64,000 nt of DNA, from assembly GCF_024397975.1 (NCBI RefSeq), contig NZ_CP073745.1, positions 3,622,501 through 3,686,500 of the forward strand. The letters run 5' to 3'. Numbering within the stretch: position 1 is the first letter of the stretch; each line of letters starts with the position of its first letter. The notes beneath the pieces were generated by a model. The model made no database searches, was not told the DNA's origin, and saw nothing but the letters and a program-made list of their open reading frames with translations. Origin of the DNA: Bacterioplanoides sp. SCSIO 12839. GTDB lineage: Bacteria > Pseudomonadota > Gammaproteobacteria > Pseudomonadales > Oceanobacteraceae. This document shows positions 9,754 through 18,432 of the stretch, piece by piece. The position numbers were made by a program, and so were the translations under genes.

Positions 9754-11382
9754 ATGATTTATTTATCTTCAGATATTGATAGCAACAGCGCTGAATTTCA
9801 GGCCAATCGTGATGCCATGTTAGCAGCACTGGAAGAGTTTCGCAGCATCGAGCAGAAAGTGCTGGAAAAAGCTCAGGAAGCCAAAGAGAAATTCCGTAAA
9901 CGTGGCAAGTTATTACCCCGCGAACGTCTGAATTTATTGTTAGATCCGGGTTCAGAATTTATCGAACTGTGTTCACTTGCTGGCTTCCGTATGCACGATG
10001 ATAAAGATGGTAGTGCTGCTGGCGGCGGCATTATTGCTGGCTTGGGTCATATCGCCGGTATTCGTTGTGTGATTCAGGTAAATAACAGCGCGATTAAAGG
10101 CGGTACTATTTCTCCGGCCGGTCTGGATAAAACCCTGCGTATTCAGGAAATTGCCCGCGCCAATAAATTACCCGTAGTGACGCTGGCAGAAAGTGGTGGT
10201 GCTAACCTGAACTACGCTACAGACGTGTTTGTTCCGGGCGCTCAGGCATTTGCTAATCAGGCGCGTTTAAGTGCCGCTGGCATTCCTCAGGTGACGGTTG
10301 TTCATGGCAATGCTACGGCAGGCGGCGCTTATCAACCGGGTTTATCCGACTACGTGATTGCGGTTCGTGGTAAAGCCAAAATGTTCCTGGCTGGCCCTCC
10401 CCTGCTTAAAGCCGCCACTGGTGAGATTGCTACCGACGAAGAATTAGGTGGTGCGGAATTACACGCTTTGGATGCGGGTACTGCAGACTATCTGGCGGAA
10501 GATGATGCCGATGGTATTCGTATTGCTCGCGAAGTGATGCAATCAATTCCATGGAACGAACAACTACCGGCGCAAAACGAAGCACAATTTGAAGAGCCAC
10601 TGTACTCACCAGAAGAGCTCATTGGTGTGGTGCCATCAGATTCAAAAACACCGTACGACGTACGTGAAATTGTTGCCCGTATTGCAGACGGTTCGAAATT
10701 CCAGGACTTTAAACCCGAGTTTGATAATCAGACCGCGTGTGGTTTCACCCATATTGGTGGCAAAGCCTGCGGCATTATTGGTAACAACGGCCCAATCACC
10801 GCAAAAGGTGCGAACAAAGCAGCACAATTTATTCAGCTGTGTAACCAGAGCAATATTGCTTTATTGTTTTTGCATAACACCACTGGTTTTATGGTCGGTA
10901 CCGAATCTGAGCGTAACGGTATTATTAAGCATGGTTCCAAAATGTTGCAGGCGGTTGCCAATGCCACTGTGCCAAAAATTTCCATCGTTGTGGGTGGCTC
11001 TTACGGTGCCGGTAACTATGCCATGTGTGGCCGGGGTTTAGATCCTCGTTTTATTTTCGCCTGGCCAAACAGCAAGACTGCGGTAATGGGTGGCGCACAA
11101 GCCGGTAAAGTTCTGCGTATCGTGACCGAAGAAAAACAATTAAAAATGGGCATGAAACCGAATCAGGAACAACTGGATCAGTTAGAGCAAATGACCGCGG
11201 CCAAACTGGATGCTGGTTCGACTTCCTTGTTTGGTACTGCTCGTCTGTGGGACGACGGTTTAATTGATCCTCGTGATACTCGTCGACTGATGATTCACCT
11301 GTTAGATATTTGTGACAAAGAGAAGCAGCGCGCTCTTAGCAACAGCATCCAGACCAATAGCTTTGGTGTGGCGCGTTTTTAA
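9754..11382 (+). CDS. atuC: Geranyl-CoA carboxylase carboxyltransferase (beta) subunit
   Basis: A 542-residue biotin-dependent carboxyltransferase subunit with N- and C-terminal crotonase-like halves (about 30-290 and 300-540). Characteristic blocks include KFRKRGKLLPRERLNLLLDPGS, LAESGGANL, GNATAGGAYQPG, and FLHNTTGFMVG followed by GGSYGAGNYAMCGRG. With AtuF it carboxylates the gamma-methyl of cis-geranyl-CoA to isohexenylglutaconyl-CoA. The close relative LiuB (methylcrotonyl-CoA carboxylase) cannot be excluded from this protein alone. The flanking atuA and atuG genes and lack of liu genes favour the terpene pathway. Confidence 0.85.
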   Translation: MIYLSSDIDSNSAEFQANRDAMLAALEEFRSIEQKVLEKAQEAKEKFRKRGKLLPRERLNLLLDPGSEFIELCSLAGFRMHDDKDGSAAGGGIIAGLGHIAGIRCVIQVNNSAIKGGTISPAGLDKTLRIQEIARANKLPVVTLAESGGANLNYATDVFVPGAQAFANQARLSAAGIPQVTVVHGNATAGGAYQPGLSDYVIAVRGKAKMFLAGPPLLKAATGEIATDEELGGAELHALDAGTADYLAEDDADGIRIAREVMQSIPWNEQLPAQNEAQFEEPLYSPEELIGVVPSDSKTPYDVREIVARIADGSKFQDFKPEFDNQTACGFTHIGGKACGIIGNNGPITAKGANKAAQFIQLCNQSNIALLFLHNTTGFMVGTESERNGIIKHGSKMLQAVANATVPKISIVVGGSYGAGNYAMCGRGLDPRFIFAWPNSKTAVMGGAQAGKVLRIVTEEKQLKMGMKPNQEQLDQLEQMTAAKLDAGSTSLFGTARLWDDGLIDPRDTRRLMIHLLDICDKEKQRALSNSIQTNSFGVARF

Positions 11383-11391
11383 AAATTTAGT

Positions 11392-11500
11392 ATCCGATAC
11401 GGGTGAATGATGCTCACGACCGTCTATCGCAGGGATGCGATAGTCGAGTCTCCAGGGAAGGATTAACGACGAGTCGTGACGTTATTTACCCGTATTGGAT
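11392..11500. repeat. Family-1 intergenic palindromic element, copy 3
   Basis: Outer arms ATCCGATACGGGT/ACCCGTATTGGAT (one G-T pair). Middle arms TCACGAC/GTCGTGA. Apical hairpin CTATCG-CAGGGATG-CGATAG, then a conserved GAGTCTCCAGGGAAGGATT block. First of two elements that fill the 307-bp atuC-atuD gap. Confidence 0.75.
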
Positions 11501-11504
11501 GTAG

Positions 11505-11644
11505 TTTAAATCTGATTTATGGAACTACTATGCTCGACACGCTGTGAATCCATCCATGGACGCTCTGCTACGGCGTCCATGCCGTAGAAGGTCGATCACA
11601 GCAGTACCATAACTCAGATATATAAACACCGAGTCAGATTTAAA
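11505..11644. repeat. Family-1-related palindromic element, copy 4
   Basis: Outer arms TTTAAATCTGA (11505-11515) and TCAGATTTAAA (11634-11644) are perfectly complementary. Nested TTATGG/CCATAA follows inside. The core has CATCCATGGACGC and a CTACGGCGTCCATGCCGTAG hairpin. More diverged than other copies; it completes the atuC-atuD gap. Confidence 0.6.
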
Positions 11645-11689
11645 AATTGTAAATAATAAAAGAAGTACCCAGCTAAAACGGAGCAAACC

Positions 11690-12847
11690 ATGATCCTGAC
11701 ACAAGAACATAAAGAGCTGAAACGTACCGTCCGCAACTTTGTGGAAAACGAAATTAATCCTCATGTAGAACAGTGGGAAAAAGAAGGTATTTTCCCGGCG
11801 AAAGAACTGTTCAAAAAAATGGGTGACCTGGGCCTGCTGGGTATCAGCAAGCCAGAATCGGCTGGAGGCATGGGCTTAGATTTCTCTTACGAAATGGCGG
11901 CAGCGGAAGAATTTGGCGGTATCTTATGTGGCGGTGTACCCATGGCGATTGGTGTACAAACCTGCATGGCCACTCCGGCACTGGCACGCTTTGGTTCTGA
12001 CTACGTAAAAGAGACCTTCCTGGCACCAGCGGTAGCCGGTGATATGGTTGCTTGTATTGGTGTAAGTGAGCCGGGTGCTGGTTCTGATGTAGCGGCAATC
12101 AAAACCACCGCGGTAAAAGACGGTGACGACTACATTATTAACGGCACTAAAATGTGGATTACTAACTCCACCCAGGCCGATTTCGTTTGCCTGTTAGCCA
12201 ACACCTCTGAAGATAAACCTCATAAAAATAAATCTCTGATTGTTGTACCTCTGGATCTGGAAGGTATTAGCTTTTCCGAGAAACTGGACAAGCTGGGCAT
12301 GCGTTCTTCCGATACTGCACAAATCTTTTTCGATAATGTACGTGTGCCACAAAAGAACCTGATTGGCTCTGAAGGCGCAGGTTTTATGATGCAGATGATG
12401 CAGTTCCAGGAAGAACGTTTATACGTTGCAGCGATGTCGCTTAAATCTATGGAAGTTTGTGTCGACAGCACCATTGAATACGCGAAAGAGCGTCATACGT
12501 TCGGCCAGCCATTAATTAATAATCAGTCGGTTCACTTCCGTTTAGCCGAGCTGCAAACCGAAATTGAAGCACTTCGCTGCATGGTGTATCAGGCGTGTGA
12601 AGGTTATCTGAATAAAGAGGATATGACTCGTCTGGCTTCGATGGCGAAATTAAAATCCGGTCGTTTATCGCGCGAAGTATCCGATGCTTGTCTGCAATAC
12701 TGGGGCGGTATGGGCTTTATGTGGGATAACGTGGTGGCTCGCTTCTATCGTGATAACCGTCTGGGTTCTATTGGTGGTGGTGCTGATGAAATTATGCTCG
12801 GCATTATTTGTAAATATATGGATATTTTGCCGAAGCGCGCGAAGTAA
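11690..12847 (+). CDS. atuD: Acyl-CoA dehydrogenase, probable citronellyl-CoA dehydrogenase
   Basis: A 385-residue FAD acyl-CoA dehydrogenase. Signature segments are CIGVSEPGAGSDVAAIKT, MWITNSTQADF, FGQPLINNQSVHFRLAE and the C-terminal GGMGFMWDNVVARFYRDNRLGSIGGGADEIMLGIICKY. In the atu pathway AtuD oxidises citronellyl-CoA to geranyl-CoA, which AtuC/AtuF then carboxylate. The ATG has GGAG at good spacing. The gap upstream is filled by two palindromic elements, so expression relative to atuC may be modified post-transcriptionally. Substrate is inferred from cluster context. Confidence 0.82.
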   Translation: MILTQEHKELKRTVRNFVENEINPHVEQWEKEGIFPAKELFKKMGDLGLLGISKPESAGGMGLDFSYEMAAAEEFGGILCGGVPMAIGVQTCMATPALARFGSDYVKETFLAPAVAGDMVACIGVSEPGAGSDVAAIKTTAVKDGDDYIINGTKMWITNSTQADFVCLLANTSEDKPHKNKSLIVVPLDLEGISFSEKLDKLGMRSSDTAQIFFDNVRVPQKNLIGSEGAGFMMQMMQFQEERLYVAAMSLKSMEVCVDSTIEYAKERHTFGQPLINNQSVHFRLAELQTEIEALRCMVYQACEGYLNKEDMTRLASMAKLKSGRLSREVSDACLQYWGGMGFMWDNVVARFYRDNRLGSIGGGADEIMLGIICKYMDILPKRAK

Positions 12848-12864
12848 ATAACCTATAAATGCAC

Positions 12865-12973
12865 TTTTCCACTTCAGGGTTGTTTAGGCAGCACGCCGTA
12901 AATACATCCCTGTAGGCTCGTCCGGCGCATCCATGCGCCCGAGGGCTGCTACAACAACCCATGAAATGGAAAA
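12865..12973. repeat. Family-1 intergenic palindromic element, copy 5
   Basis: Outer arms begin TTTTCCACTTCAGGGTTGTT and end AACAACCC..GGAAAA, nearly complementary over 20 bp. Closing stem GCAGC/GCTGC, apical hairpin GGCG-CATCCATG-CGCC and the conserved block CATCCCTGTAGGCTCGTCC. It occupies most of the atuD-atuE gap, in inverted orientation to copies 8 and 12. Confidence 0.8.
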
Positions 12974-12994
12974 TACCAATATCAGGAATCATCA

Positions 12995-13816
12995 ATGAGT
13001 GCTTTTGAAGCTGGATATCAAACGCTGGAAATTATCGACCAGCAACCACTGCTGACGGTACGCCTGAATCGGCCGAAACTGGCAAACGCCATGAGCCTGG
13101 AAATGGTCACGGAGTTAGTTGCCGTAATGGAAGCGGTAAAAGAAAGCGGCCACCGCGTGTTATTAATTGAAGGTGCTGGCGATCATTTCTGCGCAGGCGG
13201 CGATATTAAAGATATGCAAAACGCCGGTGGTGATTCACAAAAGCTACGCGACTTTAACCGCGCTTTTGGCCACATGATTGAAACGGCTGATCAGTTACCG
13301 GCTGTCGTTATTTGTTCATTAAAAGGCGCTGTGATGGGTGGTGGTTTTGGTCTGGCGTGTGTTAGCGACTATGCCGTTGCTGATAATAGCGCTCGCTTTG
13401 CATTACCGGAAACCTCTCTCGGTATTATTCCGGCACAGATTGCTCCGTTTGTGGTGAAACGTATTGGTATGACTCAAGCACGTCGCTTGGCTCTGCTGGG
13501 CCAGAAAATTGCTGCAAACGAAGCATTAAGCCTGGGTTTAATTCACCAACTGGCAGACTCAGCTGAACAACAGCAGGAGCTGATTCAACAAGGTATTCAA
13601 TCGGCACTGAAGTGTGCGCCACAAGCAACCGCCAATACCAAAGCCTTGCTCCATGCGGTGAATAACAGTGTTGATACCAACAACGGGAAAACCGTCACCG
13701 AATTATTAGATCAGGCTGCTGATGATTTTGCCGCAGCCGTGGTTAGCGAAGGGCGTGAAGGCGCCAAAGCCTTTATGGAAAAACGTAAACCAAATTGGGC
13801 TTCTGAAGATGTTTAA
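12995..13816 (+). CDS. atuE: Enoyl-CoA hydratase family, probable isohexenylglutaconyl-CoA hydratase
   Basis: A 273-residue crotonase-fold protein. The first oxyanion-hole block reads HFCAGGDIKDM and the second KGAVMGGGFGLACVSDYAVA, followed by LPETSLGIIPAQIAP. In the atu pathway it hydrates isohexenylglutaconyl-CoA to 3-hydroxy-3-isohexenylglutaryl-CoA. AGGA precedes the ATG. Its 3' end overlaps the atuF start by 8 bp, so hydratase and carboxylase subunit are translationally coupled. The closely related LiuC is the main alternative identity. Confidence 0.8.
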   Translation: MSAFEAGYQTLEIIDQQPLLTVRLNRPKLANAMSLEMVTELVAVMEAVKESGHRVLLIEGAGDHFCAGGDIKDMQNAGGDSQKLRDFNRAFGHMIETADQLPAVVICSLKGAVMGGGFGLACVSDYAVADNSARFALPETSLGIIPAQIAPFVVKRIGMTQARRLALLGQKIAANEALSLGLIHQLADSAEQQQELIQQGIQSALKCAPQATANTKALLHAVNNSVDTNNGKTVTELLDQAADDFAAAVVSEGREGAKAFMEKRKPNWASEDV

Positions 13817-15779
13817 TAAAGTTGGGTTTAATAAGGTATTAGTAGCCAACCGTGGCGAAATTGCCGCGCGTGTTATCCGCACCGCTAAAGCACAAGGCTA
13901 CCGCACCGTTGCGGTATTCTCCGAAGCAGACCGGGAAGCGCCACATGTACAGGCAGCTGACGAAGCCGTTTGTATTGGCCCGGCAGCCGTTGGTGAAAGT
14001 TATTTATGCGCTGATAAAATTTTAGCTGCAGCGGCCAAAACCGGTGCCGATGCGATTCACCCGGGTTACGGTTTTTTATCAGAAAACTCTGAGTTTTCTC
14101 AGGCAGCAGAAAAAGCCGGTATTGTATTTATTGGCCCAACCGCTGCTGCTATCGAATTAATGGGCAGCAAGCGCCAATCTAAAATCGCCATGATTGAAGC
14201 TGGTGTACCTTGCATCCCTGGCTACGAAGGTGCTGATCAATCTGATGACGTACTGAAAAAAGCGGCGTTAGAAATTGGCATGCCTGTTATGTTAAAAGCC
14301 AGCGCCGGTGGTGGTGGCCGTGGTATGCGTTTAGTGACGGATGCTGACACGCTGGACGAACATATTCGCTCCGCCCGTTCGGAAGCACAAAATGCTTTTG
14401 GCAGCGGCGAATTAATTATCGAAAAAGCCGTGATGCAACCGCGTCACATCGAGATTCAGGTATTTGCCGATACCTTCGGCAATACCATTTATCTGGGTGA
14501 GCGTGATTGTTCGGTACAACGTCGTCACCAGAAAGTGGTCGAAGAAGCACCGTCTCCGTTTGTTGATGAAAGCCTGCGTAAAACCATGGGTGAAGCCGCC
14601 GTTGCCGCAGCCAAAAGCTGTAATTACCGTGGTGCGGGCACCGTAGAGTTTCTGGTCGACAGCGAGAAGAACTTCTACTTCCTGGAAATGAATACCCGCC
14701 TTCAGGTAGAACACCCGGTAACGGAATTAATTACCGGCCTGGATTTAGTTGCACTGCAATTGCAGGTTGCCGCTGGTGAACCATTGGGTTTAACCCAGGA
14801 CGATATCCAGTTAAATGGCCATGCGATGGAAGTGCGTTTATACGCCGAAGATCCGGCCAATAATTTCGTGCCACAAACCGGTGAGTTATTACTGTGGAAT
14901 CCGGCAGATACTGAAGATGGTTTACGCATAGACAGTGGAATCAAACAAGGCCAAACCGTAACGCCGCATTACGATCCAATGCTGGCGAAATTAATCAGCT
15001 TTGGTGATAACCGTGAACAATCTCGCCGTCGTTTGGTGCGCCTCGTAGAAGATTCCAGTTTATTGGGTATTCAGGATAACCGTGCTTTCCTGGCCGACTG
15101 TTTGAAACACCCTAAGTTTATTGCGGGCGAAGCCACTACAGCGTTTATTGCCGAGCATATGGAAACGTCGGATTGCATGCAGCCGTTAAAAGCACAGCCA
15201 GAAGATATTGCGCTGGCTGCGTTAATTCTGAATGCACCAGACGGTTTCCATAACAATGCGCTGGGCATTCGCTTCGGCAAAATTGCTCATAACGACGATG
15301 TGGTGGAAGTTGAGATTCAGCAAGACCGAGCAGATCGCGGTTTAATTAATGTGAAGTTAGCTGCGACAGAAGAAAGCTTTTCGCTACGTACCATTTCCCG
15401 CGATAGTAACAAGCTGCGTTATGAGTTAGACGGCATTCAGAAGACGATCAGTTTTGTTCAGTCTGCTGAAAACGAATGTTGGATCGATACCACTCGCGGT
15501 AACTTATTCCTGCGAGATGTCACCTTGATTTCTGCCAGCGCCCAGGCCGGTGGTTCGGATCAGGTTCGTGCATCAATGGACGGCGCCATGATTGCGGTAC
15601 TGGTCGAAGCTGGTCAGCAAGTTGAGCAGGGACAAACCCTGGCGGTATTGGAAGCGATGAAGATGGAGCATCCATTAAAAGCGGGCGTTAGTGGCACAGT
15701 GAAAGAAGTACTGATTAATGAAGGTGATCAGGTTAAAGGTCGTCAGCTGTTAATTCAGTTAGAAGAAGCTGACGCTTAA
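13809..15779 (+). CDS. atuF: Geranyl-CoA carboxylase biotin-containing (alpha) subunit
   Basis: A 656-residue biotin carboxylase/carrier fusion. The biotin carboxylase domain starts FNKVLVANRGEIAARVIRTA and includes the ATP-grasp segment KASAGGGGRGMR, RDCSVQRRHQKVVEEAPSP and EMNTRLQVEHPVTE. The C-terminal biotinyl domain has the attachment site EAMKMEH, with Lys carrying biotin. It pairs with AtuC. The frame is open upstream inside atuE, but the ATG at 13809 matches the family N-terminus and gives an 8-bp overlap with atuE. AtuF followed by atuG is the P. aeruginosa order. Confidence 0.87.
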   Translation: MFNKVGFNKVLVANRGEIAARVIRTAKAQGYRTVAVFSEADREAPHVQAADEAVCIGPAAVGESYLCADKILAAAAKTGADAIHPGYGFLSENSEFSQAAEKAGIVFIGPTAAAIELMGSKRQSKIAMIEAGVPCIPGYEGADQSDDVLKKAALEIGMPVMLKASAGGGGRGMRLVTDADTLDEHIRSARSEAQNAFGSGELIIEKAVMQPRHIEIQVFADTFGNTIYLGERDCSVQRRHQKVVEEAPSPFVDESLRKTMGEAAVAAAKSCNYRGAGTVEFLVDSEKNFYFLEMNTRLQVEHPVTELITGLDLVALQLQVAAGEPLGLTQDDIQLNGHAMEVRLYAEDPANNFVPQTGELLLWNPADTEDGLRIDSGIKQGQTVTPHYDPMLAKLISFGDNREQSRRRLVRLVEDSSLLGIQDNRAFLADCLKHPKFIAGEATTAFIAEHMETSDCMQPLKAQPEDIALAALILNAPDGFHNNALGIRFGKIAHNDDVVEVEIQQDRADRGLINVKLAATEESFSLRTISRDSNKLRYELDGIQKTISFVQSAENECWIDTTRGNLFLRDVTLISASAQAGGSDQVRASMDGAMIAVLVEAGQQVEQGQTLAVLEAMKMEHPLKAGVSGTVKEVLINEGDQVKGRQLLIQLEEADA

Positions 15780-15794
15780 TCAAATATTTAAATA

Positions 15795-15893
15795 AAAACC
15801 GGATTACTTTTTGCCGCCGCCCCGAAGGGCCATCCATGGCCCTGCCGGGCGGACGCGACGTCCTGTCGCTGCTTTCAAAAGTAACCCGGTTTT
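15795..15893. repeat. Family-1 intergenic palindromic element, copy 6
   Basis: Outer arms AAAACCGGATTACTTTTTG and CAAAAGTAACCCGGTTTT are complementary over about 18 bp and ended by T residues like a terminator. The core has GGGC-CATCCATG-GCCC and a second hairpin with GCGACG/CGTCC..GTCGC. It lies between atuF and atuG. Confidence 0.8.
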
Positions 15894-15935
15894 CATTCTC
15901 ACAGAATTTACGCATATATACGGGTATGAAAAGAA

Positions 15936-16820
15936 ATGGCTAATTTAAATAACAAAACCATTATTATTACTGGCGCCAGCCGTGGTATTGGTCGTGAAAT
16001 TGCACTGACCTGCGCCCGTGACGGCGCTAATATCGTCATTGCCGCTAAGTCTGACGAGCCACATCCCAAATTAAAAGGCACCATCCACAGTGTTGCTAAA
16101 GAAGTGGAAGAAGCCGGTGGTCAGGCGTTAGCGGTTAAAGTGGATGTTCGTTCCGAAGAAGATGTCGATAACCTGATTGCCAAAACCGTTGAACGTTTTG
16201 GTGGCATCGATGTGATCATTAATAACGCCGGCGCCATTGCTTTAGCTGGTGTTGAAATGACACCACTGAAAAAGCTCGATCTGATGATGCAGGTAAACTT
16301 CCGTGCGGTGTTCCTGTTAAGTCAGAAAGCATTACCACACCTGAAGAAATCCGAACACGGCCATATTTTAAGCCTGTGTCCACCGCTGGATCTGGATCGT
16401 CGCTGGTTGCGTAACCACTCGCCATACACCTTAACCAAATATGGCATGTCGATGCTGACTCTGGGTATGTCGGACGAATTTAAGCGTTATGGTATCGCCG
16501 TGAATGCGCTGTGGCCACGCACCGTTATTCATACTGATGCAACCTCGTTTGGTGGCAAACAATCTTTCGACCGTGCTCGTGGTCCAAAAATTATGGCCGA
16601 TGCCGCTTATGCTCTGCTGCAAAAAGCGGATCGCGAAGTCACAGGTCAGCTGCTGATTGATGAAGAATTCCTGCGCAATGAAGGTGTTACCGATTTTGAA
16701 CAATTCCGTGCTAATCCAGAAAGCGATAAAACCGATTTAATGCCGGATTTATTTGTTCAGGAACCGGAAGCTTACGTGCGTGGCACTGTGCCTCCACTGG
16801 CTGGTTTAGAAGACGAATAA
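15936..16820 (+). CDS. atuG: Short-chain dehydrogenase AtuG
   Basis: A 294-residue SDR resembling the AtuG/HSDL2 branch. The Rossmann motif is TGASRGIGREIA, followed by IVIAAKSDEPHPKLKGTIHS, which is typical of this branch, and NNAGAIAL. The catalytic region has SLCPPLDLD and YTLTKYGM (Tyr-x3-Lys). In P. aeruginosa atuG belongs to the citronellol cluster, but its substrate is not firmly known; oxidation of a pathway alcohol or a beta-oxidation intermediate is possible. The serine normally preceding YxxxK is within LSLCPP, a shifted context seen in this subfamily. Confidence 0.8.
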   Translation: MANLNNKTIIITGASRGIGREIALTCARDGANIVIAAKSDEPHPKLKGTIHSVAKEVEEAGGQALAVKVDVRSEEDVDNLIAKTVERFGGIDVIINNAGAIALAGVEMTPLKKLDLMMQVNFRAVFLLSQKALPHLKKSEHGHILSLCPPLDLDRRWLRNHSPYTLTKYGMSMLTLGMSDEFKRYGIAVNALWPRTVIHTDATSFGGKQSFDRARGPKIMADAAYALLQKADREVTGQLLIDEEFLRNEGVTDFEQFRANPESDKTDLMPDLFVQEPEAYVRGTVPPLAGLEDE

Positions 16821-16842
16821 CACGTCTTAAAAAGGAGTTTTT

Positions 16843-17559
16843 ATGAGCCTGATGAACTTAAGCAACGACGGTAACGTTGCCGTTATTACCTTTACCAATG
16901 GTGCCAACAGTCACAACCTGGCTTTTGCACAACAGCTTGAGTCCTTGTTAAAAGAGGTAGAAGCCGAAAAAAGCTACAAAGCCTTAGTGCTGGCTTCTTC
17001 CGATGAAAAAAGCTGGAGCCAGGGTATTGATGTGCCCTGGATGATGATGTCGATTCAGAGTGGCAAGCACGACGAGGTGAAAACCTTTCTACACACCATG
17101 GATAACTGCTACAAACTTATGCTGCAGTTTCCTATGCCGGTGATTGCGGCGATGAACGGCCATACGTTTGGTAACGGCTCTGTGCTGGCGTGTGCAGCGG
17201 ACTTCCGTTTTATGCGCTCGGACAAAGGTTATTTCTGCTTCCCGGAAGTGGATATGAGTATTCCGTTTATTCCGGCGCTGATCGATATTGTGCTGAAGTC
17301 ACTGCCTGCCTACCGCTATAATGAGATGCTGTTAAGTGGTCGTAAAGTGGGGGCACAGGAACTGCTCGATGATCACTTCCTGCAGGGGATCGCTGAAGGC
17401 AACGATGGCGTGTTACAGGCTGCGATTGAATATGGTGCCAGCTTTAATAAAAGCCGGGCGATTTTTGCTGAGCATAAACGTCGCTTCCACCAGCCAGTGC
17501 TGGATGCCTTGGAGGAAAAGAATCCGCCGATGATTAATGAAATGAATATTTTGCTGTAA
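16843..17559 (+). CDS. Crotonase-family protein, enoyl-CoA isomerase-like
   Basis: A 238-residue crotonase-fold protein with a strong ribosome binding site (AAAGGAG). The oxyanion-hole segments are SWSQGIDVPWMM and NGHTFGNGSVLACAADFRFM, followed by FPEVDMSIPF. The glutamate in FPEVDM and overall length fit the delta3-delta2-enoyl-CoA isomerase branch. The position directly after atuG suggests a role in isomerising unsaturated intermediates from the terpene backbone. It is not part of the P. aeruginosa atu cluster, where this position holds an acyl-CoA ligase (atuH). Exact reaction is inferred. Confidence 0.7.
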   Translation: MSLMNLSNDGNVAVITFTNGANSHNLAFAQQLESLLKEVEAEKSYKALVLASSDEKSWSQGIDVPWMMMSIQSGKHDEVKTFLHTMDNCYKLMLQFPMPVIAAMNGHTFGNGSVLACAADFRFMRSDKGYFCFPEVDMSIPFIPALIDIVLKSLPAYRYNEMLLSGRKVGAQELLDDHFLQGIAEGNDGVLQAAIEYGASFNKSRAIFAEHKRRFHQPVLDALEEKNPPMINEMNILL

Positions 17560-17660
17560 TTTCTTTTTCATAATTATATCGAGTAGCAGATACTGAATGA
17601 CAAAAGGTAATTCAGTATCTTGCCTGATATATCAGACTCCTCTCTTTCAATCCTCCTTAC

Positions 17661-18041
17661 ATGATGAACAATCTTGGTATTTCTGGCTTGTCTGCCTTAT
17701 CAGTTGGTGATAACTTCAGTATTAATAAACGTGCTCGAAATGATGTGTGCGAATTATTTTCTGGAAGGGAATGATCTTGCTAAGGAAGGTTTCAAAGTGA
17801 AATCAGTTAGTTACAGCCAAAAGTTCGAAAATTCCTCGCTAAGATATCAGGCGCGCACACGAATAAACTGTTAAGAGTCATCGGTAAATCTATGTCGAGT
17901 GCTATTTATGAAGAAAGCTGCAGTACCTGTATGAGTGATTTAGAGTGCAAGCTATGTCGAGAGTATTTATGTGAGCCCTGCGTAGTTAAAGTTGAGCGAG
18001 CAATGCTGTCGGCCATATTCAGCTTCGATAAGAAACGATGA
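17661..18041 (+). pseudogene. Frameshifted small Cys-rich ORF, unknown
   Basis: Three abutting open segments give one protein-like reading. 17661-17774 is open from ATG and ends CELFSGRE. The next frame continues GNDLAKEGFKVKSVSYSQKF and FENSSLRYQ to about 17850. The first frame resumes through an ATG at 17892 with CSTCMSDLECKLCREYLCEPC, ending at 18041. Two compensating frameshifts would restore about 125 residues ending in a cysteine cluster. The alternative is chance ORFs in an AT-rich spacer. I do not recognise the family. It is followed at once by an immunity-like ORF, so a decayed toxin tip is conceivable. Confidence 0.35.
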
Positions 18042-18045
18042 AAGA

Positions 18046-18348
18046 TTGGTCTCTTACTTTGTCGAGTGGCATCAAACAAAGAATCTTGGTGATATTGTTC
18101 TAACAAAATCTCCAGAGCTTCTGAAACACCAATACAAACAAGGTAGTACATTCTCCATGGCTGAATTCAAGAGTGACCAAGTTATCGGTTCTGTCACATT
18201 TCGCTCAGATGCACAGTGCGATGCTGAAACAATTTTTATCAACTCAAAACAGCCACTATTTACTGAATATTGTGTATTGGTAAACGAGAAAGAAATCGAC
18301 AATTTCCTAACATTGGTATATGCCAATATTCGGGAATTAAATACTTAA
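18046..18348 (+). CDS. Small hypothetical protein, immunity-protein-like
   Basis: The open frame runs from 17992 (TTG) to 18348; I place the start at the TTG at 18046, giving 100 residues beginning MVSYFVEWHQTKN. A nearby ATG (18038) is in another frame, so the natural start may have been lost by a one-base indel. The strand pattern around VIGSVTFRSDAQCDAETIF and the acidic ending KEIDNFLTLVYANI resemble small immunity proteins of polymorphic toxin loci, such as those I recall as the TriTu family. That match is from memory. Base composition is AT-rich, unlike atu. Could also be part of the upstream broken gene. Confidence 0.4.
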   Translation: MVSYFVEWHQTKNLGDIVLTKSPELLKHQYKQGSTFSMAEFKSDQVIGSVTFRSDAQCDAETIFINSKQPLFTEYCVLVNEKEIDNFLTLVYANIRELNT

Positions 18349-18432
18349 TAAGCGCAGTTTATCGGAACGCCTTTCCGCTGCGATCCAAGCCGTCTGCAGT
18401 TGCGGATGTTATAGTCAAAAGGAGAGTTCGAA

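Noticed and set aside
9754-15779. Reading the carboxylase genes as the leucine (liu) pathway
   Set aside because: AtuA- and AtuG-type genes flank the set, no isovaleryl-CoA dehydrogenase or HMG-CoA lyase is present, and a TetR gene rather than LiuR-type MerR regulator is divergent. Remains a formal alternative for individual enzymes.
17674-17874. 66-codon ORF downstream of the atu crotonase
   Set aside because: Its first part is non-protein-like and lacks a ribosome binding site; only its second half fits the frameshifted ORF described instead.
18349-18432. Possible small RNA or promoter in the gap before the secreted gene
   Set aside because: Only the ribosome binding site AAAGGAG is convincing; no clear -10/-35 or hairpin.
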